Positions 54,336 to 64,000 of a DNA stretch of 64,000 bases are shown piece by piece. The stretch covers positions 1 to 64,000 of the forward strand of contig CAYLNM010000005.1 of NCBI GenBank assembly GCA_964385045.1, read 5' to 3'. A program made the position numbers and the translations under genes. Under the pieces are notes generated by a model. That model ran no database searches, was not told the origin of the DNA, and saw only the letters and a list, made by a program, of their open reading frames with translations. Origin of the DNA: CAYLNM01 sp964385045. GTDB taxonomy: Bacteria; Planctomycetota; Phycisphaerae; Phycisphaerales; SM1A02. The stretch's first letter is position 1. The number at the start of each line of letters is the position of its first letter.

Positions 54336-54688
54336 CGGACGACGTCCCGCTCGGCGTGGATCCGGATCGGACGCGTCGCCGCGGGGGCGACGGGCGTGGC
54401 CATCGCGTCGCCGCCGCTCGCCGAGGCCGCCGCGACGAGGAGGCCGTCGGCGGCGGGCGAGGGGAGACGCGGGGACCGGACGCGGTCCGGGATCGCAGGC
54501 ACCGGGCGGGCGTCCCGCGCGACGTCCCGGTCGCGCGGGTCCGTGATCGCGGCCCCGGACGCGATCGCGAGGGCGGTCGCGCGGGGCCGGTCGCGGAGGT
54601 CGTGTCCCGCCCGGAACCGCTCCGCGGCTCCGGCGCAGCCGACGGTCGGCTCGGCTGCGGTCTGCGTTGTGGGCAGGCGGTTCGGCAC
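54332..54688 (-). CDS. Hypothetical first ORF of the sigma-54 flagellar operon
   Basis: A 118-aa ORF starting at GTG 54688 with AAGGAG eight bases upstream (54698-54703). The protein (VPNRLPTTQTAAEPTVGCAG, then AERFRAGHDLRDRPRATALA) is rich in Arg/Ala with no recognised fold and no clear membrane helix. Its TGA overlaps the flgF ATG. A sigma-54 promoter (54718-54734) sits 30 bases above it, so it would be the first product of the flagellar operon. It may be a coupling ORF or a small regulator. Confidence 0.5.
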   Translation of the reverse strand: MPNRLPTTQTAAEPTVGCAGAAERFRAGHDLRDRPRATALAIASGAAITDPRDRDVARDARPVPAIPDRVRSPRLPSPAADGLLVAAASASGGDAMATPVAPAATRPIRIHAERDVVR

Positions 54689-54717
54689 GTGTGGCACTCC
54701 TTGCCGGCGGAGGGCGG

Positions 54718-54734
54718 AACAACCGCCGTGCCAC
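54718..54734 (-). promoter_or_regulatory. Sigma-54 promoter of the flagellar operon
   Basis: The minus strand reads GTGGCACGGCGGTTGTT. Against the YTGGCACGrnnnTTGCw consensus it matches except for the first base and a C-to-T change at the -12 element. The predicted start is near 54707, four bases before the AAGGAG site of the 118-aa ORF. Confidence 0.7.
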
Positions 54735-54995
54735 TTCCCCCGGATCGCGGCGGTCCCGCGTCCCGGCGGCGTCCCGGTGCCGCCAGCGAGGGGTGCGGCG
54801 CGCGGTTCGGGCGTCGCCGGGCCGCCGCCCGGCAGCGGATGCGCCCGCCCGCGGCGCGAGCGCTGCGCCGCTGCGCGTCCGCCGCGCACGACCGGCGCGC
54901 CGAATCTCAAGGCGGGCGGTCCGGTGGTCCGATATGCTCCGGTCGGGACGTCCGCACGGATGCAGGCGAGCCCGGACCCCTCTCGGAGGTGATGC

Positions 54996-55280
54996 ATGGA
55001 TGCCGTCACCCCGGGCGCCGCGTCGTCGATGCGCGACGGCGCGTGCCCCTACGTGGATCGTGGCGAGGCGTGCTGCGCCAGCCGGTTCACCCTCGACCGG
55101 ATCGACGAGGCCTTCGCGGTCTGCTTCGGTGCGCACCACGGGTGCGAGCACTTCCACCGGCTGCGGCGCCAGGAGCTGGCGGACGCGGAGCCGGCCGAGC
55201 CCGCGACGCCTCCGGTCATCCTGACGATCGCCGGCCATGCCCACCGCGAGCCCCGACCCGTTCGAGCCACCGGTACGTGA
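54996..55280 (+). CDS. Cys-rich 94-aa protein
   Basis: A compact protein. Cys at ACPYVDRGEACCASRFTLDR and FAVCFGAHHGCEHFHRLRRQ give a C-x7-CC...C-x6-C pattern with His-His and His-x-His. The family is not recognised, but the pattern suggests a metal-binding (Zn or Fe-S) site. GGAGG lies six bases before the ATG. The C-terminal 44 nt overlap the Xer recombinase gene in another frame, so the two are probably cotranscribed. Confidence 0.7.
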   Translation: MDAVTPGAASSMRDGACPYVDRGEACCASRFTLDRIDEAFAVCFGAHHGCEHFHRLRRQELADAEPAEPATPPVILTIAGHAHREPRPVRATGT

Positions 55281-56157
55281 CTTCCTCGCGTACCTGAAGA
55301 TCGAGGCCGGCCTCGCGGCGGCGACGATCGAGGCCTACGCCCGGGACGTGCAGGATCTCGTCGGTGACCTTCGGGCCGCCGGCGTCGTCTCGTTCGGCGA
55401 CGTCCGCATCGGCCACCTCGCGGACCATCTCCGCCGGCTCCACGTCGAGCGCGGCCTGCAGGCGATCTCGGTGGCCCGGCACCTCGCGACGTGCCGGGTG
55501 CTGTTTCGCTTCCTCCGGGCGGAGGGGCTCGTGCGCGACGACCCGTCGCGTCTGCTCGAGACCCCGGTGAAGTGGAAGCGGCTGCCCGACGTGCTCTCGC
55601 CGGGCCGCATGCGGGCCCTGCTGCGGACCGCGGCCGATCCGGACCGCGGGCCGCTCTGGACGCGGGACCGGGCGATGCTCGAGCTGATGTACGCCGCCGG
55701 CCTGCGGGCGACCGAGACCGCCCGGCTCGGCGTCCGCGACCTCGAGCCGGCGCTCGCCGTCCTTCGGGTGCACGGCAAGGGCGACAAGCAGCGACTGGTG
55801 CCGATCGGGCGCCCGGCGGTGGAGGCGGTGAAGGCCTACCTCGCCGAGCTCCGCCCGGACCTCGCCGAGGCCGGGCATCACCGCGAGCGGCTGCTGCTCT
55901 CACGGACCGGCCGGCCGCTCGACCGGATCGCGGTCTGGCGGATCGTCCGACGGGTGGCCGCCGACGCCGGGCTCGGACGGGTTCACCCGCACGTCCTCCG
56001 CCACTCGTTCGCGACGCACCTGCTTGGCGGGGGGGCGGATCTGCGCATCGTGCAGGAGCTTCTCGGCCACGCCGACATCGCGACCACGCAGATCTACACC
56101 CACGTGGACCGGTCCCGGCTCCGGGACGTGGTGGACCGATTCCACCCGCGGGGCTGA
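55237..56157 (+). CDS. xerD: Tyrosine recombinase XerC/XerD
   Basis: A 306-aa Xer recombinase that resolves chromosome dimers at dif. The N-terminal SAM-like domain covers roughly 10-95 (DFLAYLKIEAGLAAATIEAY). The catalytic domain has LELMYAAGLRATETARLGVR (Arg), VHGKGDKQRLVPIG (Lys), HPHVLRHSFATHLLGGGADL (H-x2-R), LLGHADIATTQIYTHV (His and Tyr nucleophile). All five catalytic residues plus Tyr are present. XerC and XerD cannot be told apart from sequence alone, so the symbol is tentative. FtsK, its usual activator, is 17 kb away. Confidence 0.92.
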   Translation: MPTASPDPFEPPVRDFLAYLKIEAGLAAATIEAYARDVQDLVGDLRAAGVVSFGDVRIGHLADHLRRLHVERGLQAISVARHLATCRVLFRFLRAEGLVRDDPSRLLETPVKWKRLPDVLSPGRMRALLRTAADPDRGPLWTRDRAMLELMYAAGLRATETARLGVRDLEPALAVLRVHGKGDKQRLVPIGRPAVEAVKAYLAELRPDLAEAGHHRERLLLSRTGRPLDRIAVWRIVRRVAADAGLGRVHPHVLRHSFATHLLGGGADLRIVQELLGHADIATTQIYTHVDRSRLRDVVDRFHPRG

Positions 56158-56624
56158 TCCCGCCCGGGGGGTGCCGCCCACCGGTCCCGCGGGGCGGCGT
56201 CGAGGCCGGCCGGCGGCCCGGGCCGCGAACCGCGGGCACGCCGGGGCGGTATCGTCGCAGGGGAGCAACTGGCGGCTCGGTTGTCCGAATCGAACGGTGC
56301 AGGCGGCCCCCCGCTCGGGCGAGCGGCCCGGGGGAGCGAGCCGGCGGCGAGCTCGGCCGCGGGATGCCCGGAACCGGAGTCCGGCCTGCGGGCCGGGTCT
56401 CGGGGCGGCACGGCGTCGGATCCGTGGCCCCGGGCGGTCCGGCGTCGAGCGCTGCGGCCCGGGAGCCTCGGCCCTCCGGTGCCGGATCCCGGATCCCCGA
56501 TCTCGGATCCCGGGCCCCGGGTGCCCGGATCGCGGATCCTTGGATCGCGGATCCTTGGAACGCGGATCCCCGGTCCCGAGTCCCGGGGCGACGATCGAGC
56601 ACGACCGGTGGAGGCGAGACGACG
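56158..56624. other. Non-coding repeat-rich stretch
   Basis: No credible gene is seen. It contains degenerate GGATCC-rich sequence from about 56480 to 56590, described as a separate repeat, and a weak TAT hexamer near 56250. Confidence 0.5.
56527..56571. repeat. 15-bp tandem repeat, three copies
   Basis: Two exact GGATCGCGGATCCTT units and a third degenerate copy (GGAACGCGGATCCCC) upstream of the 470-aa gene. Palindromic GGATCC cores make the segment prone to hairpins. Confidence 0.8.
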
Positions 56625-59453
<2,829 letters not shown>

Positions 59454-59553
59454 NNNNNNNNNNNNNNNNNNNNNNNNNNNNNNNNNNNNNNNNNNNNNNN
59501 NNNNNNNNNNNNNNNNNNNNNNNNNNNNNNNNNNNNNNNNNNNNNNNNNNNNN
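59454..59553. other. Assembly gap (100 N)
   Basis: Exactly 100 N, the usual placeholder for a gap of unknown length. It cuts the enolase 3' end and the 3' end of the minus-strand membrane protein. Confidence 0.99.
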
Positions 59554-60272
59554 CCCTGGTAGGTCCAGGCGGTCGCGAGCATCACCACCAGCATCGGGGC
59601 CATCACCGTCACCCCGCCGCGGGCGAGCCGGAACCGCGGCTGCAGGAGGCCCACCACCACGCCGGCCCCCGCCGCGGCGCTCAGGCCGGCGGCGATCAGG
59701 CTGAGCTTGGCGAAGCCGCCCTGCAGGATCGCGACCGACAGGCCGGTGAACGCCATCCAGAGGGTGGCGGGGAGGGCGAAGCCCGGCCGACGCACGGCGA
59801 GCGGCTCGAGCAGCAGCACCGCCCCGCCCGCCGCGATCGCGAGGACCAGGCGGTCGAAGCCGTCGTCGAGCGGGCCGTAGTCGATGAGCCAGCCCACGAT
59901 CGCCGCGGTCCCCCCGGCCGACACCAGCAGGCTCGCCGGCCCCGAGCGGATCGCGGCCGCGACGAGGCCGAGCAGCGCGCAGGCGCCGCCGACGAGCACG
60001 ATCGCCTGCCACCGCTGGGGGAACGGCAGCTCCCGCGGCCACTCCTGGCTCGCGAACGCCACCAGCGTCGCGGCGCCGGCCGCGACCGGGAACGCCCACG
60101 CGGCCGCGTCGCCCCGCTCGGCGTCCTCGCCGGTGCGCCAGGGACGCCACGCCAGCAGCAGCAGCAGCGTCGTGAAGGAGCCGGGCAGGATGACCGGCCA
60201 CAGGATCTGGGCCACGAGGGCGGCGAGGGCGCCCTGTTCGACGTCGGCGGCGGCGGTGGCGAGCAGCGTCAC
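59554..60272 (-). CDS. Multi-pass membrane protein, 3' end lost in gap
   Basis: About 240 residues are visible before the gap. GTG 60272 has GGAG nine bases upstream. Eight or more hydrophobic segments lie at roughly 20-residue intervals (LVAQILWPVILPGSFTTLLL, PVAAGAATLVAFASQEWP, VLVGGACALLGLVAAAIRSG, and others). The last residues are ATAWTYQ. The protein is not recognised; the C-terminus is missing. Confidence 0.7.
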
Positions 60273-60480
60273 GGGTGGGCTCCGGGGGCGGCGGCGAGGA
60301 CGTCGGCGCCCGAGGCGGCGGGGAGGGGGGCGGGCGGACCGCCGAGGCCGGGGTCGAGGCCGAGGCCGGGGCGGAGCGGAACGCACGCGACCCGGGCCGC
60401 CGGGGCCGCGGGGATCGCGACGGGCGGCGCCGGGTCGCGGCGCGGGGACGGGCCGGGCACGAGGCCCGGCGCCGCGGCGA

Positions 60481-61128
60481 TCACTCGCCGCGGACCATGC
60501 CCTCCATCGACACGGTGATGCGGGTCGAGTCGCCGAGCGAGCCGTTGGCGAGGCCCCACTCCATGCCGAAGTCGCTGCGATCGATGGTGAAGATCGCCTC
60601 GAAGCCGGAGCGCTTCGTGCCCCGCATCGTCGCGGTTCCGGTCCACTCCACGTCGGCGGTGATCGGCCGCGTCACGCCCAGGATCGTGAGGTCGCCGCTG
60701 ACCTTCCACGTGCGGTCGCCACTCTTCTCGGCGCCGGTGCTGCGGAAGGTCATCCGCGGATGCTCGGTCTCGTTGAAGAAATCGGGGCTGCGCAGGTGCG
60801 TGTCGAGCCGATCGTTGTTGGTGTCGACGTGCTCGATCGGGATCGCGACGTCGAACGTCGGCGGGCTGTCGCCGGTGCCGTCGAACGTGAAGCTGCCCTC
60901 GAGCACGTTGAAGCGGCCGATGAACTGGCCGGCGCCGAGGTGCTGGACGCGGAACAGCGCGCACGAGTGCACGGAATCGAAGGCGTACTCCTCCGCCTGC
61001 GAGGCGGCGACGGCCGTGGTGGTCGTGGCGGCGGCCGACTCGGCCGACGGGGCCGCGAGCGGCAGGGCGACGAGGGCACCCGCGACGACGGCGGCGGGAG
61101 CGAGCAGGGACAGCGAGGGCATGGCCAT
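60481..61128 (-). CDS. YceI-family lipid-binding-like protein
   Basis: A 215-aa exported protein of the YceI lipocalin-like fold. The signal (LAPAAVVAGALVALPLAAPS) is followed by DSVHSCALFRVQHLGAGQF, a family start block, and IGRFNVLEGSFTFDGTG. It then has VAIPIEHVDTNNDRLDTHLR, FFNETEHPRMTFRST, VSGDLTILGVTRPITADVEW and FTIDRSDFGMEWGLANGSLG. YceI proteins bind amphiphilic or isoprenoid molecules in a closed beta-barrel. The start ATG 61128 has no strong ribosome site. An ATG at 61122 is possible. Confidence 0.93.
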   Translation of the reverse strand: MAMPSLSLLAPAAVVAGALVALPLAAPSAESAAATTTTAVAASQAEEYAFDSVHSCALFRVQHLGAGQFIGRFNVLEGSFTFDGTGDSPPTFDVAIPIEHVDTNNDRLDTHLRSPDFFNETEHPRMTFRSTGAEKSGDRTWKVSGDLTILGVTRPITADVEWTGTATMRGTKRSGFEAIFTIDRSDFGMEWGLANGSLGDSTRITVSMEGMVRGE

Positions 61129-61256
61129 GGGTGAGGCTCCGGGGGATTGGGCGGCTTGTCGTGCGCCCCGAACGAACCGACCATAGGCGTCGGCCGGACG
61201 TCTCCGGCCCGGGCCGGGCACCGCGGGTTGTCCCGGGCGGACGATCGCGAACCACG

Positions 61257-62696
61257 ATGAAGCACCTGCTCCTCCTCCTCGACGGACTCGCCGGCGAGGC
61301 GTCGCCCGAGCTCGAGGGGCGCACGCCGCTGGAGGTCGCCGAGCGTCCGACGCTGGACGAGCTCACGCGGGAGGGCCGCCCGGCGGCGATCGATCCGGAC
61401 CCCTGGGGGCGGGCGACGACCGAGGACGCCCTCGCCGGGCTGCTCGTCGGACTCGACCCCGCGGTCGACCCGCTCGGGGCCGCGGTGCTCGCGGCGGCGG
61501 CACGCCGCGCGGATCGGACCGGCGGCGTCCTCGACTCCGCGGTCCGGCCCGACATTCGGGGCGCCGGCGACCCCGCGGACCCCCCGAACGGCACCGACCT
61601 CGCGGCCGCCGTGGCCACCGTGGCCGCTGCCGATTCCCCGATCTCGGCGGAGGCCGGTGACGACGTGCTCCTCGCCCTCGATCTCGTGACGATCGAGGCG
61701 GGCGTGATGCTGCACGCGGACGCGGGGGGGCTCACCGACGAGGAAGGACGCACCCTCGCGGCCGCGCTCGCCCCGCTCGCGGCGGAGACCCTGGATCCGG
61801 CCGCCACGATCGAGCCGCTCGGCGGGCATCGGCTGGGACTCCGTCTGCCGGCCGAGGCCGCTCCGGACGGACTCGGCCTGCATCCGGCGGAGGCGGTGCT
61901 CGGGCAACCGGTTGCCGACGCCCGTCCGGTCGGCGAGCGCAGCGCTCCGCTCCGCGCGTTCATGCGGCGGGCCGAGGAGCGCCTGGCCGAGCACGAGCTC
62001 GCGGAGCTGCGCCGCGACGCCCGCCTGCCGCGGGCGACGCACGCCTGGCCGTGGGGGCCGGGGCGTCCCGGACGACGGCTGGACCTGTCCGGCCGCTACG
62101 AGGGCCGGCGATTCGCGGTGGTCGGGAGCGGGCTGACGGAGGCAGGGCTGGCGGCGCTCGCGGGACTGGCGGTGCGGCGGCCGGCCGCTCCCGCCGCGTC
62201 GCCCGAGGGTCCGGCCGCCTTCGTGTCGGCCGTGGTCGCCGCCCTTCACGAGGCCGACGCGGTGCTCGCGTGGTGGCGACCGGCGATCCGATCGGGCGAC
62301 GGGGCCGCCCGGGCGGCGGCGGCGACGGCGACGGACCGCCACGTCGTGGGACCGCTGCGAGCGCATCTCGCCCGCGAGCTGGGGCCCGCCGCCGGCGGCT
62401 GGCGCCTGGCCGTGATCGCAGGGCCGCCGCGGGGGGCGGACGGCCGGCTGCTCGACGATCCGCTGGTGGCCGCGTTCGCGGGCACCGGCTTCCACGGTCC
62501 TCTGGAGCTGCCCTTCGTGGAGGCCTCGGCGGTCCGGTCGGAGCTGCGGCTGAAGCCCGGCGACGACCTGCTGGACTTCCTGCTCTTCGGGGCGGGCGTG
62601 CGACGACCACGCCGTCCGCGCCGCCGCGGCGCGGACGGCAGCCGGACCGATGAGCCCCCGCGGGCCGGCGTCCCCGAGCCGGAGGGTGCGACGTGA
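61257..62696 (+). CDS. ApgM-like (archaeal-type phosphoglycerate mutase family) protein with lost active-site residues
   Basis: A 479-aa protein that resembles the archaeal-type cofactor-independent phosphoglycerate mutases at both ends. It starts MKHLLLLLDGLAGEASPELE, then GRTPLEVAERPTLDELTREG, and ends LRLKPGDDLLDFLLFGAG. The nucleophile segment GSD...LLGYDP appears as TEDALAGLLVGLDP with Ser replaced. The late metal-binding block (usually a GDH-S-T motif and LKDHSxDPVP) appears as IAGPPRGADGRLLDDPLVA, lacking His and Asp. The mid-block H-D-x-DEAGH is degraded to WWRPAIRSGDG. It is therefore likely not a mutase, perhaps a pseudo-enzyme. The C-terminal tail is Arg/Pro-rich. It is coupled by GTGA to the next gene. 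Confidence 0.75.
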   Translation: MKHLLLLLDGLAGEASPELEGRTPLEVAERPTLDELTREGRPAAIDPDPWGRATTEDALAGLLVGLDPAVDPLGAAVLAAAARRADRTGGVLDSAVRPDIRGAGDPADPPNGTDLAAAVATVAAADSPISAEAGDDVLLALDLVTIEAGVMLHADAGGLTDEEGRTLAAALAPLAAETLDPAATIEPLGGHRLGLRLPAEAAPDGLGLHPAEAVLGQPVADARPVGERSAPLRAFMRRAEERLAEHELAELRRDARLPRATHAWPWGPGRPGRRLDLSGRYEGRRFAVVGSGLTEAGLAALAGLAVRRPAAPAASPEGPAAFVSAVVAALHEADAVLAWWRPAIRSGDGAARAAAATATDRHVVGPLRAHLARELGPAAGGWRLAVIAGPPRGADGRLLDDPLVAAFAGTGFHGPLELPFVEASAVRSELRLKPGDDLLDFLLFGAGVRRPRRPRRRGADGSRTDEPPRAGVPEPEGAT

Positions 62697-63688
62697 GCGA
62701 CGAGCGACCGCAGCCGCCGGACGACGCCGATCGGCCGACCGGCTCCGGGCCGAAGGGCGCCGGCGCCGGCGACGGCCCGCCGCCGTCCGGCCCGCCGGCC
62801 GGGGCCGAGAGCTATCCGCTCGAGGTCCCGGCGGATCCGGCACCGATCGGGGCGGATCCGCCCGCCCCCTGGCCGCCGTGTCCCGCGTGTGGCGCTCCGC
62901 GACGCCTTCCGGAGCCCGTGTGCCTGCAGTGCGGACACGACGAGCGGGCGGGTGCGGCCGCGGAGCCGGCGCGGGCCACCGAGGCGCCGGCCGCCGCGGC
63001 CCCCGCCAGGCCCGGGATCGAGCCACCGGGCGAGCCCGCGGAGCCGTCGTCGGTCGGAGCCGCCGGCGCTGCGCCGGCCGTGCCGTCCGCGGCGGTCGCC
63101 GGGGGCGGAGGCGGGGCCGAGGAGGCGGCCGGGGCCGCCGCCCGTCCCGACGCCGCGGACCATGAGCGGGACGAGGAGCTCGAGCCGCTGCTGCGGCCGT
63201 GGCCGGGCGGCGATCGCCTGCCGTGGATCGCCGCGGCGGCGGTGCTGGCCCTGCTCGGCCTCGTGGGACTGACGAGCGACGCGGCCTTCCCGCCGGGGCG
63301 GGTCGCCGACGACGCCGTCGGCGTGCTGGAGCGGCTGCGGCTCACCGTGCGCCTGATCGCGGCCGCCGCGATCTGGGCCGTCGCCGCGTGGGGCACGTGC
63401 GTCGCCTTCGCCTGGGGCGAGGACCGGCCGATCGGCGGCCGCGTCCGCCTCGGCGGGCGACTGCTGCTCGTGGCGGCGCTGTCCCGCCTCCCGCTCGCCC
63501 TGCCGCTCGGGGATCCGCTCGCGGCCTTCGTGATCGAGGGCGTGCTGGTGCTCCTGGTCCTCGCGGCGGGGCTCGCCGTGGCCACGCGACTGACGCTCGT
63601 GGCGGCGGCGATCCTGGCCGGCCTCACCGGGCTCGTGGTCGGGTCCGTCGCCCTCGCCGCCCACCTGATCGCCTGGACGCTGGCCTGA
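62693..63688 (+). CDS. Zinc-ribbon membrane protein
   Basis: A 331-aa protein with a Pro/Ala-rich N-terminus (1-60) and a zinc ribbon CPACGAPRRLPEPVCLQCGH near 63-82. A long Ala/Gly linker follows, then about four helices between 170 and 330 (LPWIAAAAVLALLGLVGL, LIAAAAIWAVAAWGTCVAFA, VLVLLVLAAGLAVATRLTLV, AAILAGLTGLVVGSVALAAH). The GTG start overlaps the previous stop (GTGA). The function is unknown; it is a typical Phycisphaerae zinc-ribbon membrane architecture. Confidence 0.75.
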   Translation: MSDERPQPPDDADRPTGSGPKGAGAGDGPPPSGPPAGAESYPLEVPADPAPIGADPPAPWPPCPACGAPRRLPEPVCLQCGHDERAGAAAEPARATEAPAAAAPARPGIEPPGEPAEPSSVGAAGAAPAVPSAAVAGGGGGAEEAAGAAARPDAADHERDEELEPLLRPWPGGDRLPWIAAAAVLALLGLVGLTSDAAFPPGRVADDAVGVLERLRLTVRLIAAAAIWAVAAWGTCVAFAWGEDRPIGGRVRLGGRLLLVAALSRLPLALPLGDPLAAFVIEGVLVLLVLAAGLAVATRLTLVAAAILAGLTGLVVGSVALAAHLIAWTLA

Positions 63689-63748
63689 CCGGGCCCGGGG
63701 CGTCGCCGGGCCGTGGCAGCCGTCGGTGCCGTCCGACCCGTCCCCCGC

Positions 63749-64000
63749 TCACGGCCCGAAGAGCAGCCGCTGGTCGAGGCGATCCCGCAGGTCCACCGCG
63801 GCCGCCGAGACCTCGCCGAGGCCGATCGCGCGGTCGACGGCGTGGTACGCGGCGGCCGGATCCGCGAGCCGCTCGAGGACGACGGCGAGCATGAGGAGAG
63901 CATCGACGTCCGCGGGATCGACGCGGAGCCGGTCCCGCAGCCGGGAGCGGGCGATGCCGAGCTCGGCCTCGATCCCCGGTCCGGCCGGGACCACCTCCAG
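63749..64000 (-). CDS. TPR-like protein fragment at the window edge
   Basis: The visible 80 residues are helical with two TPR-like units (DPADVDALLMLAVVLERLAD, then PAAAYHAVDRAIGLGEVSA). The pattern W/L-x-Y/A...P fits TPR. The N-terminus lies beyond 64000, as the GTG at 63994 has no usable ribosome site, so this is a 3' fragment. Confidence 0.55.
   Translation of the reverse strand: MEVVPAGPGIEAELGIARSRLRDRLRVDPADVDALLMLAVVLERLADPAAAYHAVDRAIGLGEVSAAAVDLRDRLDQRLLFGP

Overview
This window is a very GC-rich bacterial chromosome segment with an exact 100-N assembly gap at 59454-59553. Gene content points to a motile, flagellated planctomycete, most likely of the Phycisphaerae. The evidence is: short C-x2-C zinc ribbons fused to membrane segments, a DUF1559-like [15 protein letters not shown] motif, dockerin-like calcium repeats, a sigma factor/membrane-kinase pair, and flagellar rod and ring genes. 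Strong codon bias makes almost every real gene cast long shadow ORFs on the other frames. I chose genes by family motifs, Shine-Dalgarno sites and spacing.

Region by region. 0.4-9.5 kb: a calcium-repeat protein behind a sigma-54 promoter, rlmE, a DUF4097 lipoprotein-like protein, a GNAT acetyltransferase, a TPP riboswitch with thiC, slyX, a thioredoxin-fold protein and a DUF5658 protein. 9.5-22 kb: an unknown protein behind a structured two-uORF leader, a DEAD-box-type helicase, an enoyl-CoA hydratase, two hypothetical proteins, trpC divergent from a CPBP protease, trpS, a beta-barrel protein, a CHRD protein and a YeiH-type exporter. 23-29.4 kb: a leucine-degradation (liu) operon whose methylcrotonyl-CoA carboxylase alpha subunit is split in two, ending in birA. 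29.4-34.7 kb: two overlapping CPA2 antiporters, pilT and a UPF0316 protein. 34.8-35.15 kb: an unassigned structured transcription unit encoding a 13-residue peptide. 35.5-44.7 kb: ftsK, yggS, rex, metF, three small membrane proteins and a glycogen debranching enzyme. 44.9-50.1 kb: a coiled-coil protein, a sigma factor and a large membrane kinase. 50.1-54.7 kb: the flgF-flgG-flgA-flgH operon behind a second sigma-54 promoter. 54.9-64 kb: a Cys-rich protein overlapping a Xer recombinase, a secreted unknown, enolase (cut by the gap), a cut membrane protein, a YceI protein, a degenerate ApgM-like protein, a zinc-ribbon membrane protein and a TPR-like fragment.

Three regulatory themes run through the window. 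Two near-consensus sigma-54 promoters sit in front of the flagellar operon and the calcium-repeat gene. At least eight genes have a TAnnnT hexamer 7-10 bases before the start codon and no Shine-Dalgarno, which suggests leaderless mRNAs. Two places carry short-peptide leaders with hairpins. The one at 34786-35153 is the most unusual object here: a promoter, four perfect hairpins, a 13-base Shine-Dalgarno, a 13-aa peptide, nested hairpins and an intrinsic terminator.
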